33,019 bases of DNA, from the NCBI GenBank assembly GCA_964600615.1, contig CAZRJK010000015.1, positions 1 through 33,019 of the forward strand, given 5' to 3'. Position 1 is the stretch's first letter. Every line of letters starts with the position of its first letter. The notes below the pieces were generated by a model, which was given only the letters and a program-made list of their open reading frames with translations, was not told where the DNA came from and did no database searches. Below are positions 8,595 through 18,008 of the stretch, piece after piece. The translations under genes were made by a program, and so were the position numbers. Source of the DNA: RUG11198 sp964600615. Lineage in GTDB: Bacteria > Bacillota_I > Bacilli_A > RF39 > UBA660.

Positions 8595-9240
8595 ATAGTA
8601 GGTCTTTTGTTTTGATTATAAAGATATTATTATTTTTATAAAAGGCATAAAAAATTTCATCTAGAGTTATATTTTTACTTTTTAAATTATCTATTACCCA
8701 TTTTTCATCTTTATTTATTTCTTTTAGTGTATCTTTTTGTATTTTGCTATCTAAGATTAATGGTAATGGTAAGATTTTTTTCTTACTTTCTTTACTAATG
8801 GGAAATACAGATAATGTTCCGTTTTTTTCTAATATAGCATATTCTATTTCTTCTATAGATTTGTATCCTTTTTCTCTTATACCATATATTAAATCGTCTA
8901 AATTATATTTTTGTTTAGTCATTTCATGATAATTTATTTTACCTTCTTTAATTATTATGGAGGGATTTCCATCTAATATTAATCTTAATTTTGGTATTTT
9001 TAATGTTATATATGCTAGAGATAATTGTATTATTAATAGGATTATTATTGGTATTATTGATTTAAAAATATTATTATCATAATTTTCAATACTTATTACT
9101 GCTAATTCTGCTATTAAGATTGAAACTATTAAATCTATTATTCCTAATTGTCCTACTTCTCTTTTTCCCATTATTCTATATACTAGAAATATAAAGAAAT
9201 AAAAGAATATTGTTCTTATTACTATCATAATTATATCCAT
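8593..9240 (-). CDS. DUF421 / YetF-family membrane protein
   Basis: This 215-residue protein has the DUF421 (YetF/YdfR) layout: about three N-terminal transmembrane helices (residues 5-95), containing the family signature YRIMGKREVGQLGIIDLIVS, then a soluble domain. The soluble part carries IIIKEGKINYHEMTKQKYNLDDL and a second subdomain with IEYAILEKNGTLSVF, both typical. The family is membrane-bound with the soluble part in the cytosol. In Bacillus several members are linked to sporulation, but the molecular role is not established. The start at 9240 follows TATAGGTGATTAC. It is divergent from the TIGR04086 gene, with only 70 bases between the starts. Confidence 0.87.
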   Translation of the reverse strand: MDIIMIVIRTIFFYFFIFLVYRIMGKREVGQLGIIDLIVSILIAELAVISIENYDNNIFKSIIPIIILLIIQLSLAYITLKIPKLRLILDGNPSIIIKEGKINYHEMTKQKYNLDDLIYGIREKGYKSIEEIEYAILEKNGTLSVFPISKESKKKILPLPLILDSKIQKDTLKEINKDEKWVIDNLKSKNITLDEIFYAFYKNNNIFIIKTKDLL

Positions 9241-9310
9241 GTAATCACCTATAATTATTATTTGTAATTATAATTTTATTTATGCAACATATTATTTATT
9301 AGGTGGTTAT

Positions 9311-9664
9311 ATGGTTAAAAATTTATTTAGATCTTTATTATATTTTTATGTAATATTATTAGTATTAGTTTTTATTTATACTTTTTTAAATTATTTTAAT
9401 ATTTTATATGATAATTCTTATGTTAAGTTTATTATTGCTTTAATTAGTGCTTTTATTAGTTCTTTTATTCTTGGTAAGAATAGTATTAAAAAAGGATATA
9501 TAGAAGGTATTAAATTAGGTTGTTTAATTGTTTTCTTTTTCTTTGTTATTAGTCTTATTTTTTCTAGTTTTGAATATAGATTATTACTTTATTATTTAAT
9601 TATTATTTTAGTATCTACTTTTGGTAGTATGTTTGGTATAAATATAAAGAAAGCAACTGATTAA
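9311..9664 (+). CDS. TIGR04086-like small membrane protein (YrzE type)
   Basis: This is a 117-residue, highly hydrophobic protein with four predicted transmembrane helices (about residues 8-30, 40-56, 68-88 and 91-110). The final helix ends in GSMFGIN, which resembles the conserved GGxxGxN end of TIGR04086/YrzE-type proteins found across Firmicutes; their function is unknown. AGGTGG upstream of the ATG at 9311 supports the start. The stop codon overlaps, by four bases, that of the convergent gene at 9661-10245, so there is no room for a terminator between them. Family assignment rests on size, topology and the tail motif, so is moderate. Confidence 0.7.
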   Translation: MVKNLFRSLLYFYVILLVLVFIYTFLNYFNILYDNSYVKFIIALISAFISSFILGKNSIKKGYIEGIKLGCLIVFFFFVISLIFSSFEYRLLLYYLIIILVSTFGSMFGINIKKATD

Positions 9665-10245
9665 GCTACTTTCTTTCTTTCTAATTTTTTATTGATATCT
9701 CTTTTTGGTTCTTTGTCATCTTTCATGACAGTGCTGTATTTAGTTAAGTCTAAACTTTTTGTTTCTTTTTCAGTATATATTTTTAATTTATGTTTTAGTT
9801 CATCATATTTATTTATAAAATCTGTTCTTTTATTTTGCTTTTTTTCTTCGATACTTAGTTTTATTATTCCTGCTATTACTGGTATTGATAAGATATCTAG
9901 TGCTATACCTATATATCCAGCTGTTTCATAGCTTTGTATTAGTGGTATTGATGTCGCTATCATTACTATTCCAGTTATTTTTAATAAGTTTATAGTTGAA
10001 CTTTTTATTTTATTATTATTCTGTTTATAATTATTATATTTGTTTTTGTTTACATTTAAGTATTCTAATAAATCATTATAATAGTTTTCTATTAATAATT
10101 CTTCATTTTGTTTGTTCTTTTTTACTTGTAGTTGATAAGTATTGCTTTTATTCATTCCATAGCGAGTTACTTGGTAGTTTTTTTCTTTTTCTTCAATGTT
10201 TTTAATTGTTCCTTTTTTTCCGTAGTATGGTAATGTATAATTCAT
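9661..10245 (-). CDS. Unknown protein with two central transmembrane helices
   Basis: I do not recognise this 194-residue protein. Seen: a basic N-terminal region with a run of Asn/Lys (about 45-85), a hydrophobic hairpin of two helices (ITGIVMIATSIPLI and YIGIALDILSIPVIAGII, roughly 90-130), and a basic C-terminal region ending ERKKVA. The hairpin suggests both ends face the cytoplasm. AGAGG, spaced correctly for the ATG at 10245, favours that start over a GTG three codons upstream. It is transcribed from its own promoter (10278-10306) and ends against the TIGR04086 gene with a four-base convergent overlap. No motif suggests an enzyme. Confidence 0.75.
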   Translation of the reverse strand: MNYTLPYYGKKGTIKNIEEKEKNYQVTRYGMNKSNTYQLQVKKNKQNEELLIENYYNDLLEYLNVNKNKYNNYKQNNNKIKSSTINLLKITGIVMIATSIPLIQSYETAGYIGIALDILSIPVIAGIIKLSIEEKKQNKRTDFINKYDELKHKLKIYTEKETKSLDLTKYSTVMKDDKEPKRDINKKLERKKVA

Positions 10246-10277
10246 TCTTATCACCTCTTTCTTGCTTCAGAGTTGAT

Positions 10278-10306
10278 ATTTTACCATATTTTTGCAATTT
10301 TTGCAA
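10278..10306 (-). promoter_or_regulatory. Promoter of the two-TM protein gene
   Basis: Minus strand: TTGCAA (10301-10306), a 17-base spacer, then TAAAAT (10278-10283) preceded by TGG, an extended -10. A second TTGCAA occurs within the spacer. It lies just downstream of trmK, whose transcript has no clear terminator. Confidence 0.62.
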
Positions 10307-10310
10307 GTTT

Positions 10311-10979
10311 TTAGACATGTTTTTTATAAATGTTTATTTTTGATATAGTTTTTAAACGGTAAAAAATATATCTTTTAGGTATTAATTTATAGATTAATTT
10401 TATTTTTTTTAGGTCTTCTTTATTCTTCTCTTTAAATAAATTAGAATTTTCTTTAATTAGATATGGACCTAAATGTAATTCATTTTTATTGTAATATTTA
10501 TGTCCTTTTTTGAATTTTATGATTGTGTAATAAATATTTTTTTCTTTTATTAATATTTCTTTTTCTATATAAAATCCTAATTTTAATACTTTTTTTCTTA
10601 AGAAATAATTATCATTATTACTTTGTAAAATAAGATTATCTATATTTTTTAGTTTCTTTATACTTTGCTTAAGTATACCTACAATAGTATGAGAACCCAT
10701 ACCAGCGATGATTATTGTATTATAGTTAGTTGTATCTATATTTTTTAAACCATCACTTTCTTGTAATTTTATAATATTTTCTAATTTATATTTCTTTATA
10801 TTGTTTTTAGCATTATTTAGAGCATTTTTATTTATTTCAGTTGCTAAGATATTTATATTTTTCTTATTTTCTATTAGATATATATCTAGTAATCCATGAT
10901 CACATCCAATATCAATAATGCTATTATTATTATCTATTAATGATGCTATAGATTCTAATCTTTTAGATATTTTAATCAT
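10311..10979 (-). CDS. trmK: TrmK: tRNA (adenine(22)-N1)-methyltransferase
   Basis: TrmK methylates N1 of A22 in the D-loop side of tRNA using SAM. The 222-residue protein has the expected Rossmann motif IIDIGCDHGLLDIYL (about 20-34), then ATEINKNAL, and the family-specific IIIAGMGSHTIVGIL near residue 90, where most members read GMGG rather than GMGS. LQSNNDNYFLRKKVLKLGF matches the conserved LQPN segment with Ser in place of Pro. A Lys-rich helical C-terminal extension is also normal. Its ATG overlaps the end of sigA by eight bases, so translation is coupled; dnaG, sigA, trmK follows the Bacillus order (dnaG, sigA, cccA, yqfN) without cccA. No terminator is visible after it. Confidence 0.9.
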   Translation of the reverse strand: MIKISKRLESIASLIDNNNSIIDIGCDHGLLDIYLIENKKNINILATEINKNALNNAKNNIKKYKLENIIKLQESDGLKNIDTTNYNTIIIAGMGSHTIVGILKQSIKKLKNIDNLILQSNNDNYFLRKKVLKLGFYIEKEILIKEKNIYYTIIKFKKGHKYYNKNELHLGPYLIKENSNLFKEKNKEDLKKIKLIYKLIPKRYIFYRLKTISKINIYKKHV

Positions 10980-12069
10980 TTAAGAAATCCTTTAGTTTTC
11001 TACTTCTAGATGGATGCCTTAATTTTCTTAGAGCTTTTGCTTCTATTTGTCTTATTCTTTCTCTGGTTACTCCAAACATTTGACCTACTTCTTCTAGTGT
11101 TTTACAAGAGCCATCATCTAGACCAAATCTTAATCTTAATACTTGTTCTTCTCTTTCAGTTAAAGTTAATAGGACGTCACTTATTTCATCTTTTAGCATT
11201 TCATGTATAGTATATTCTTCTGGTGACATGCTTCTTTCATCTTTAACGAAATCTCCCAAGTGAGAATCATCTTCTTCACCTATTGGTGTTTCTAATGATA
11301 CAGGGTCTTGTGCTATTTTTATTACTTCTCTTATTTTATCTACTGGTAGACCCATTTTTTTAGCTAATTCTTCATCAGTTGGTTCTCTATTTAATTCTAG
11401 AGTTAATTGTCTTTGGAAACGTGATAGTTTATTGATTGTTTCTACCATATGTACTGGTACTCTTATGGTTCTTGCTTGATCGGCTATAGCTCTGGTTATG
11501 GCTTGTCTTATCCACCATGTAGCATATGTAGAGAATTTATATCCTTTATTAGCATCAAATTTTTCTACAGCTTTCATTAAACCTATATTTCCTTCTTGAA
11601 TTAAGTCTAGGAATAGCATGCCTCTTCCTACATATCTTTTGGCTATACTTACTACTAGACGTAAGTTTGATTCAGCTAAGATGTTTTTAGCTTCTTCATC
11701 ACCATTAGCTATTCTTTCGGATAAGGCTGTTTCTTCTTCTAATGATAATAAGCTAATACGACCTATTTCTTTTAGATACATTCTTACAGGGTCGTTTATT
11801 GATATTTCTTTAGCAATGGTATTATCTTTTAGGATATCTTCAATATCTCCACCATCGTCTTCTTCATTACCACCTAATTCTGATTCATCATTTACTATTT
11901 CAATGTTATTTTCTATTAATGAGTTATATAATTCATCTAATGAGTCAGAATCTATATCTAATCCTTTTAATCTATTAGCTAGTTCTTCATAGGTAATATA
12001 ACCTTTTTCTTTTCCTAATTCTAATAATTCGTTTTTTCTTTCTTCAAAGGTTTTAATTTCTTCTATCAC
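10972..12069 (-). CDS. sigA: RNA polymerase primary sigma factor SigA/RpoD
   Basis: This is the housekeeping sigma factor, 365 residues. Seen: a short region 1.1-like N-terminus and an acidic linker; region 1.2 (NDPVRMYLKEIGRI); region 2 with RLVVSIAKRYVGRGMLFLDLIQEGN and the -10 recognition segment YKFSTYATWWIRQAI; region 3 (VPVHMVETINKL); and region 4 ending in the helix-turn-helix TLEEVGQMFGVTRERIRQIEAKALRKLRHP. All core elements are intact. Translation starts at a GTG (12069) that overlaps the 3' end of dnaG by 17 bases; AAAGGAG nine bases upstream lies within dnaG. It is co-transcribed with dnaG and trmK. The promoters in this window (TTGACA/TATAAT types) fit this factor. Confidence 0.98.
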   Translation of the reverse strand: MIEEIKTFEERKNELLELGKEKGYITYEELANRLKGLDIDSDSLDELYNSLIENNIEIVNDESELGGNEEDDGGDIEDILKDNTIAKEISINDPVRMYLKEIGRISLLSLEEETALSERIANGDEEAKNILAESNLRLVVSIAKRYVGRGMLFLDLIQEGNIGLMKAVEKFDANKGYKFSTYATWWIRQAITRAIADQARTIRVPVHMVETINKLSRFQRQLTLELNREPTDEELAKKMGLPVDKIREVIKIAQDPVSLETPIGEEDDSHLGDFVKDERSMSPEEYTIHEMLKDEISDVLLTLTEREEQVLRLRFGLDDGSCKTLEEVGQMFGVTRERIRQIEAKALRKLRHPSRSRKLKDFLND

Positions 12070-13795
12070 TTTGATTCACTCCTTTTATTTTCATAATTTC
12101 CATGGCTATTTTAGCTTGCTTCATAGGGTCTGTTTCGGTATTTAATTCTATATTTAATTTTTCTATTCTTTTATTTTGATAATATTCATTTACACATTTT
12201 ATATAATCTTCTATTTCTTCTTTTGTATATTTTTGTTTTAAATTAAGATTTATTATATCCATAAATGTATCGGCTACATCTGTTTTAGTATTTAAATAAG
12301 TAATAAAATCAGCAATGATTATTGTATTATATTTATGGTAATAATAAATTAATTCATTAAATAATCTTCTTTTTTTATCATCTATTATCATAATTACTTT
12401 TTTTTCTACTTCATCTATAATATCTGGCGATACGGCCATATAGTATAGCAGATTATTTGTAGCTTGTCCATACTTATTTATTAGGTTTTTAGGTTTATTA
12501 TTTACTTTAACGTTACTAGGCGTTTCTTTTTTATTTTTAGTTATATATTTATTTAATCTTTCTTTTAAAGTATTATATTCTATATTAAATTTCTTTTCTA
12601 ATTGTTTTAGATTTAATTCTATTGTTATTTCATCTTTTTCTTTAGCTAATTCTTTTAATATTTCATCAATATACTTGCTTATATCTTTAGTATCATTTAG
12701 ATTTTTATCTTCTTTTAATACTTGCATTTTAAAGTCCATTACGGACATAGGATTATTTATTTTTTCAATAAAGGCATCTTTACCTCTTTTAATGATAAAT
12801 TCGTCAGGATCTTTTTCTTCTAGTCTTATTATTTTAACATTAATATTTTCTTCTTCTATTAGAGGTATTGCTCTTATAGTAGCTTCTTTACCAGCATTAT
12901 CGCCATCAAAACATAAGATTAGATTATTAGTAATTTTCTTTAATATTTTTAAATGATTTTTAGTTAGGGCTGTACCCATAGGAGCTACACAGTTATTTAT
13001 ACCTACGGTACTTGCTCTTATGACATCAAAATATCCTTCCATAATTATTATTGATTCATCTTTATTTAATTTATTATGGGCCCTATGATAGTTATAAAGA
13101 ATATTACTTTTATCAAATATTTTAGTAGCTTTAGTATTTACATATTTACTTCCATCTTTAGTTTGATAAATTCTAGCTCCAAATCCTATGGGATTACCAT
13201 TTAAGTCATGTATTGGTATCATTATTCTATCAGTAAATACATCTTTTTCATTATCGTTAGTTAATCCTATATCTATTAATTCATTTATATCATATTTATT
13301 TTTTAAAAAATCAGTTAATGGTTGTCTAGTAATAGATAAACCTATTTCAAATTTTTTAATAGTATCTCTATCTATTTGTCTATCTTCAAGATATTTAATG
13401 GCATTAGTACCTAGAGTACTATTAATATTATTTTGATAGAATTTAATAGCTAAATTCATTATTTCATAATCTTTTAAATGAGGATTTACATATTTGGTTA
13501 CATTACCTATATTATGACCATCTTCTTTTGCTAATAGTCTTATAGCATCTCCATAACTAATATTTTCCATATTAGCAATAAAATTAAAGATGTTACCTGC
13601 TTTATGGCAAGCAAAGCATTGAAACATATCTAATCTAGTAGATACTGACATAGAAGCATTATTATCAGCATGAAATGGGCAAAGACCCCAATAATCTTCA
13701 CCTTTTTTGGTTAAACTTACATATCTTTCTACTATTTCTTTAATAGGATGTTTTCTTCTGATTGCATTTATAGTTGCATCATCAATATAGGCCAT
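12053..13795 (-). CDS. dnaG: DNA primase DnaG
   Basis: DnaG makes RNA primers for the replication fork. The 580 residues contain the N-terminal CHC2 zinc ribbon (Cys39, His42, Cys60, Cys63 in CPFH and CFAC), the catalytic core with the Toprim motifs IIIMEGYFDV and LCFDGDNAGKEA, and a helical C-terminal domain (about 430-580) expected to bind the replicative helicase DnaB. Length is near that of other Firmicute primases. The ATG at 13795 follows AGAGGGTGAT. It overlaps sigA by 17 bases. No convincing promoter was found in the 69 bases separating it from queA, so it may be partly transcribed from the queA promoter. Confidence 0.98.
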   Translation of the reverse strand: MAYIDDATINAIRRKHPIKEIVERYVSLTKKGEDYWGLCPFHADNNASMSVSTRLDMFQCFACHKAGNIFNFIANMENISYGDAIRLLAKEDGHNIGNVTKYVNPHLKDYEIMNLAIKFYQNNINSTLGTNAIKYLEDRQIDRDTIKKFEIGLSITRQPLTDFLKNKYDINELIDIGLTNDNEKDVFTDRIMIPIHDLNGNPIGFGARIYQTKDGSKYVNTKATKIFDKSNILYNYHRAHNKLNKDESIIIMEGYFDVIRASTVGINNCVAPMGTALTKNHLKILKKITNNLILCFDGDNAGKEATIRAIPLIEEENINVKIIRLEEKDPDEFIIKRGKDAFIEKINNPMSVMDFKMQVLKEDKNLNDTKDISKYIDEILKELAKEKDEITIELNLKQLEKKFNIEYNTLKERLNKYITKNKKETPSNVKVNNKPKNLINKYGQATNNLLYYMAVSPDIIDEVEKKVIMIIDDKKRRLFNELIYYYHKYNTIIIADFITYLNTKTDVADTFMDIINLNLKQKYTKEEIEDYIKCVNEYYQNKRIEKLNIELNTETDPMKQAKIAMEIMKIKGVNQSDRRN

Positions 13796-13864
13796 AAAAA
13801 ATCACCCTCTAATATTAATATTCTACATAAATATTAAAAAACCCTTTTTTTTCTTAAAATTTTT

Positions 13865-14893
13865 TTATTTTTTTGTTAAAAACATTGCATCGCCAAAGGA
13901 AAAGAATCTGTAATTGTTATTTATTGCTTCTTTATAGGCGTTTAATATTATTTCTTTGCTACTAAAAGCACTTACTAACATTATTAATGTTGATTTAGGT
14001 AAATGAAAATTAGTTATTAATTTATCGATAGCTTTAAATTCATATCCAGGATAGATAAATATGTCTGTCTCTCCAGAACATTCTTTAAATTCATTATATT
14101 TAGTCATTATAGTTTCTAAAGTTCTTACGGTAGTAGTACCTACTGCTACGATGTTTTTGCTTTCTTTTTTAGCTTTATTTAGAGTATTAGCTACATCTTC
14201 ATTCATACTATAATATTCTTTATGCATTTTATGTTTTGTTACATCTTCGACATTTACTGGTCTAAATGTGCCTAATCCTACGTGTAGTGTTATATAGCAT
14301 ATTTTAATGTTTTTCTTTTCAATAGTATCTAATAATTCTTTAGTAAAGTGTAGTCCTGCTGTTGGAGCGGCAGCACTACCTATTATATCAGCATAAACTG
14401 TTTGATATCTATTTTGATCTTTTAATTTTTCTTTTATATATGGTGGTAGTGGCATAGTACCTAGTTTATCTAATATTTCATAAAATAATCCATCATAGAT
14501 AAATGTAAATTCTCTTATTCCTTCTTCCCCTATTTTTATACATTTTGCTTTTAATATATTATTAAAATTAATAATAGTACCTATTTTTACTCTTTTAGCA
14601 GGTTTAACTAAGCATTCCCAATTATCTTTTTCAATATTTTTTAATAGTAATACTTCTATATGGGCATTAGTATCTTCTTTAATACCTATTAATCTAGCTG
14701 GTATTACTTTAGTATTATTTAGGACTAGTACGTCATTTTCATTTAAGTAATTAATTATATTATGAAATATTTCGTGTTTAATATTACCATTATCTTTATT
14801 TACAATCATTAATTTAGAACTATCTCTTTCTTTTAAGGGATGTTGCGCGATTAGTTCTTCTGGCAATTCATAATCAAAATCATCTGTTTTCAT
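13865..14893 (-). CDS. queA: QueA: S-adenosylmethionine:tRNA ribosyltransferase-isomerase
   Basis: QueA transfers and isomerises the ribosyl part of SAM onto preQ1 at tRNA position 34, giving epoxyqueuosine. The 342-residue protein shows the family segments: FDYELPEELIAQHP at the N-terminus, DVLVLNNTKVIPARL, MPLPPYIKEKL, the AAAPTAGLHFT block, HVGLGTFRPV, and near the end LITNFHLPKSTLIMLVSAF. The length is complete. GGAGG six bases upstream fixes the ATG at 14893; a longer frame using a TTG would start inside that site. It lies between smc and dnaG without tgt or the preQ1 biosynthesis genes, so those steps must be encoded elsewhere or preQ1 taken up. Confidence 0.96.
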   Translation of the reverse strand: MKTDDFDYELPEELIAQHPLKERDSSKLMIVNKDNGNIKHEIFHNIINYLNENDVLVLNNTKVIPARLIGIKEDTNAHIEVLLLKNIEKDNWECLVKPAKRVKIGTIINFNNILKAKCIKIGEEGIREFTFIYDGLFYEILDKLGTMPLPPYIKEKLKDQNRYQTVYADIIGSAAAPTAGLHFTKELLDTIEKKNIKICYITLHVGLGTFRPVNVEDVTKHKMHKEYYSMNEDVANTLNKAKKESKNIVAVGTTTVRTLETIMTKYNEFKECSGETDIFIYPGYEFKAIDKLITNFHLPKSTLIMLVSAFSSKEIILNAYKEAINNNYRFFSFGDAMFLTKK

Positions 14894-14918
14894 ATTTACC
14901 TCCAACAAGCACTAGTTA

Positions 14919-14927
14919 ATTATAACA
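14919..14927 (-). promoter_or_regulatory. Extended -10 promoter of queA
   Basis: Minus strand: TGTTATAAT is a perfect extended -10, about 25 bases upstream of the queA start. No good -35 is present at 16-18 bases; the position falls in the smc terminator. Confidence 0.55.
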
Positions 14928-14936
14928 TAAAATAAT

Positions 14937-14966
14937 AAAAAAAGTTTGATTTTGTCAAACTTTTTA
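14937..14966 (-). terminator. Terminator of smc
   Basis: An 11-bp inverted repeat (14939-14949 and 14955-14965) with a five-base loop and a following U tract on the minus strand begins just after the smc stop codon. The queA promoter follows directly. Confidence 0.85.
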
Positions 14967-14967
14967 G

Positions 14968-17925
14968 TTATTTGTCATTATTTTTTTCTATATCTTCTAA
15001 TCTTACACTTACTAGTTTACTTACTCCTGATTCTTGCATGGTTATACCATATAATGTATCAGCATATTCCATAGTTTTTTTCTTGTGTGTAATTAGAATA
15101 AATTGGGTTTTATCTTTATATTTAGATAAATAATCACCAAATGCTTCAACATTAGCTTCATCAAGAGCTGCTTCTACTTCATCTAAGATACAGAATGGTA
15201 CTGGCCTTACATTTAGTATTGCAAATAGTAGTGATATAGCTGTAAATGTTTTTTCTCCTCCTGATAGTAAAGAAATACTTTTTAGATTTTTACCTGATGG
15301 TACTGCTTCTATTTCTATTCCTGTTTCTAATAGATTATCAGGTTCAGTTAGTATTAATTCAGCACTTCCACCTTTAAACATACTTACAAATACTTTTTTG
15401 AATTCTTTTCTTATTTGTTCAAAAGTTATTATAAATTTATCTTTCATAATACTATCCATTTCATTTATTATTTCTAATAAAGTATCTTCTGCATTATGGA
15501 GATCATCTTTTTGTTTATTTAAAAATTCATATCTAGTATTTATTCTTTCATATTCTTCTATAGCTCCTAAATTGACGTTATCTATTCCTTTTAAAATAGA
15601 TTTTAATTCTTTTACTCTTTCTCTAGCTATAGATTCATCTATTTCCAATTTATGTTTCTTAATAGCACTATCAAAAGTCATATTATATTCTTCTGTTAAT
15701 TGTAGTAATAGATTATCCATTTTAATATTTAGAGTATTTAATCTTAATTCTCTTTCTTGTAATTCTTTTTCTCTTTGATTTATATGACTATGACTATTTT
15801 TATTTAAGTTTTCTAGTTCTATAATGCTGTTATTAATACTATCTTTTTTTCTCATTAGTGATTCTATAGTGCTTTCTAAGTTATCTTTATTATTAACAGC
15901 AGCATAATAGGTATTTAGTAATGTTTCTAATTCTTTATTCGTATTATTATTGCTTATAGTTTCTAAATCTCTTAATTCTCTATTTAAATTATTTAAGTTA
16001 TTTAATTCTGCTTCTAAGTTATTTTTTTCTTTAGATATATTTTCTGCTAAAATAGTTATTTCTAAGTTATTATTTTTGATGTTATTTTCATAAGTATTTA
16101 TTTCTTTATTTAAGTTATTTAATTCTTCTTCGTTATTTATATTTATGGTAATTAGATTATTGTATTCAATATTTAAGTTTTCTAGTTCATATTTTTCTTT
16201 AATTATATTATAGTTATTATTTATAGAACCTCCAGTTATTGAACCTCCAACATTAACTACTTGGCCATCTAATGTTACTATTTTATATCTATGATTAATT
16301 ATATTACTTATGTTATTAGCTGTTTCTATAGTATCAGTTATAATTATATTACCTAATTGATTTAATATTATATTATTATATATTTGTTCGTATTTTACTA
16401 ATTTATCAGCAGTACTTATAAAACCTTTAATATTTATTATTTTATTTAAATTATCTGGATCTATTTCTCGTGGTTTTATTACATCTAATGGGAAGAAAGT
16501 TGCTCTTCCTAAATTGTTTTCTTTTAGGTAATTAACCATTTCTTTAGCATTACTTCTATTATCTACTACTAAGTAATTAGAACTATTACCTAAGGCTATA
16601 TTTATAGCGGTATTATAAGTATCTTCTACTTCTATTAATTTACCTATTACATTGTGTTTTCCTGTTAATCTAGGATTATTTAAGATATTTTTAATAGAAT
16701 TAGGTAAAGAATTATTATTTTTAATACTATTTTCTAAATATTCTATTTTATATTTTAAATTAGTTATTTGTCTATTATTTTTATTTATATTATTAGTAAT
16801 ATTATTTTGTTTATTTTTTAAAGATTCTAATTGATTATGAATATTATCTGTAATAGTGGTTATATTAGTTAATTCTTCTTCTTTTCTTTGAATAGATAGA
16901 TTTATATTACTTATAGTATTTTCTTTTTGTAATATTTCTTCTTTTATATTTAGAATATTATTTATAGTTTCTTCTTTACTTTCTTTCTTCTTTTCTCTTT
17001 CTTTTAATAGGCGCATATTAGCATCTATTTTTTCAATATTTTTAGTTAGTTCTATTAATAGTTTTTGATTTTCGGTAATACTTTCTTCTGTTTCTTTGTT
17101 TTCGTCTTTTAATTTCATTATATCTAATTCGTAAGTAGTATTATTGGAATTTAAATCTATTAATTCATCATTTAATTCATCTATTACATCTTTTAGGTGT
17201 TTTATTTCATGATTATAGTTATTTAAATCATGAGTTATTAAGGATATTTCTAATTCATCTAGTTCTTGTTTATGCTTTTTGTATATTTTAGCATCTTCAC
17301 TTTGTTTTTTTAGTGGTATTAGGTTTTGTTCTAATTCAGTTATAATATCATTTACTCTATCAATATTGGTATTAGTTCTATCTAATTTTCTTATTGCTTC
17401 TTCTTTTCTTTTTCGATATTTTACTATACCGGCAGCACTTTCAAAGATTGTTCTTCTTTCGGTTGGTTTAGTCGTTAGGATTTCGTCTATTTTTCCTTGA
17501 GATATAATGTTAAATGCTTCTTTATCTGCTCCAGTATCAGTTAGGATACTTGTTATATCTTTAAGTCTACATTTTTCATTATTTAGGTAATATTCTGTTT
17601 CTCCTGTTCTATACATTACTTTTTTTATAGCTACATCAGTAAAGTTAATTGGTATTTGTTTATCAGTATTGTCAAATATTAATGTTACAGAAGCACTATT
17701 TAGGGCTTTTCTGCTTTTACTTCCAGAGAAGATTACATCAGTAGAATTATCTCCTCTTAAAGATTTAATGCTTTGTTCTCCTAGTACCCATCTTACTGCA
17801 TCTACGACATTACTTTTTCCTGATCCGTTTGGGCCAACTATACCATTAATGTTTTTACCTAAATTTATTTCTGTTTTATCTGCAAATGATTTAAATCCAT
17901 AGGCTTTAATACTTTTTAGATACAT
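14968..17925 (-). CDS. smc: Chromosome segregation SMC ATPase, short-armed form
   Basis: SMC forms the condensin core that organises and segregates the chromosome with ScpA and ScpB. Seen: Walker A GPNGSGKS (31-38) followed by VRWVLGEQS; a first coiled-coil arm (about 170-400); a hinge with NVIGKLIEVEDTYNTAI and VGGSITGG; a return coiled coil (about 590-800); the ABC signature LLSGGEKTF (about 886-894); and Walker B FCILDEVEAALDEANV. At 985 residues it is about 200 shorter than Bacillus Smc (about 1,186), the missing part lying in the arms; Mollicutes SMCs are of similar short length. GTGGTGATATAA precedes the ATG at 17925. It has its own promoter, overlapping the terminator of the upstream surface operon. 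Confidence 0.97.
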   Translation of the reverse strand: MYLKSIKAYGFKSFADKTEINLGKNINGIVGPNGSGKSNVVDAVRWVLGEQSIKSLRGDNSTDVIFSGSKSRKALNSASVTLIFDNTDKQIPINFTDVAIKKVMYRTGETEYYLNNEKCRLKDITSILTDTGADKEAFNIISQGKIDEILTTKPTERRTIFESAAGIVKYRKRKEEAIRKLDRTNTNIDRVNDIITELEQNLIPLKKQSEDAKIYKKHKQELDELEISLITHDLNNYNHEIKHLKDVIDELNDELIDLNSNNTTYELDIMKLKDENKETEESITENQKLLIELTKNIEKIDANMRLLKEREKKKESKEETINNILNIKEEILQKENTISNINLSIQRKEEELTNITTITDNIHNQLESLKNKQNNITNNINKNNRQITNLKYKIEYLENSIKNNNSLPNSIKNILNNPRLTGKHNVIGKLIEVEDTYNTAINIALGNSSNYLVVDNRSNAKEMVNYLKENNLGRATFFPLDVIKPREIDPDNLNKIINIKGFISTADKLVKYEQIYNNIILNQLGNIIITDTIETANNISNIINHRYKIVTLDGQVVNVGGSITGGSINNNYNIIKEKYELENLNIEYNNLITININNEEELNNLNKEINTYENNIKNNNLEITILAENISKEKNNLEAELNNLNNLNRELRDLETISNNNTNKELETLLNTYYAAVNNKDNLESTIESLMRKKDSINNSIIELENLNKNSHSHINQREKELQERELRLNTLNIKMDNLLLQLTEEYNMTFDSAIKKHKLEIDESIARERVKELKSILKGIDNVNLGAIEEYERINTRYEFLNKQKDDLHNAEDTLLEIINEMDSIMKDKFIITFEQIRKEFKKVFVSMFKGGSAELILTEPDNLLETGIEIEAVPSGKNLKSISLLSGGEKTFTAISLLFAILNVRPVPFCILDEVEAALDEANVEAFGDYLSKYKDKTQFILITHKKKTMEYADTLYGITMQESGVSKLVSVRLEDIEKNNDK

Positions 17926-17949
17926 TTATATCACCACTATCTATTATTA

Positions 17950-17978
17950 AATTTACCATAAAATAAATATTTTTTCAA
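17950..17978 (-). promoter_or_regulatory. Promoter of smc
   Basis: Minus strand: TTGAAA (17973-17978), a 17-base spacer, then TAAATT (17950-17955) preceded by TGG. It lies about 25 bases upstream of the smc start, directly after the upstream terminator. Confidence 0.62.
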
Positions 17979-17984
17979 GTAAAA

Positions 17985-18008
17985 GAAAAAAGCTGATTAC
18001 TCAGCTTT
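17985..18008 (-). terminator. Terminator of the sortase/adhesin operon
   Basis: Arms AAAGCTGA and TCAGCTTT (18001-18008 and 17989-17996) with a TTAC/GTAA loop, followed by a U-rich run on the minus strand. The loop contains the stop codon of the last gene of the operon. Confidence 0.82.

Noticed and set aside
9241..9310. Divergent promoters between the DUF421 and TIGR04086 genes
   Set aside because: Several TATAAT/TATTAT-like strings are present, but in such AT-rich DNA none could be paired with a credible -35.
13796..13864. A promoter for dnaG in the gap after queA
   Set aside because: A TAGAAT and other AT-rich hexamers occur, but none has a matching -35 or extended -10, so no call was made.
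13865..14893. A queuosine biosynthesis cluster around queA
   Set aside because: No tgt, queC/D/E/F or queG-like gene lies in the window; queA stands alone.
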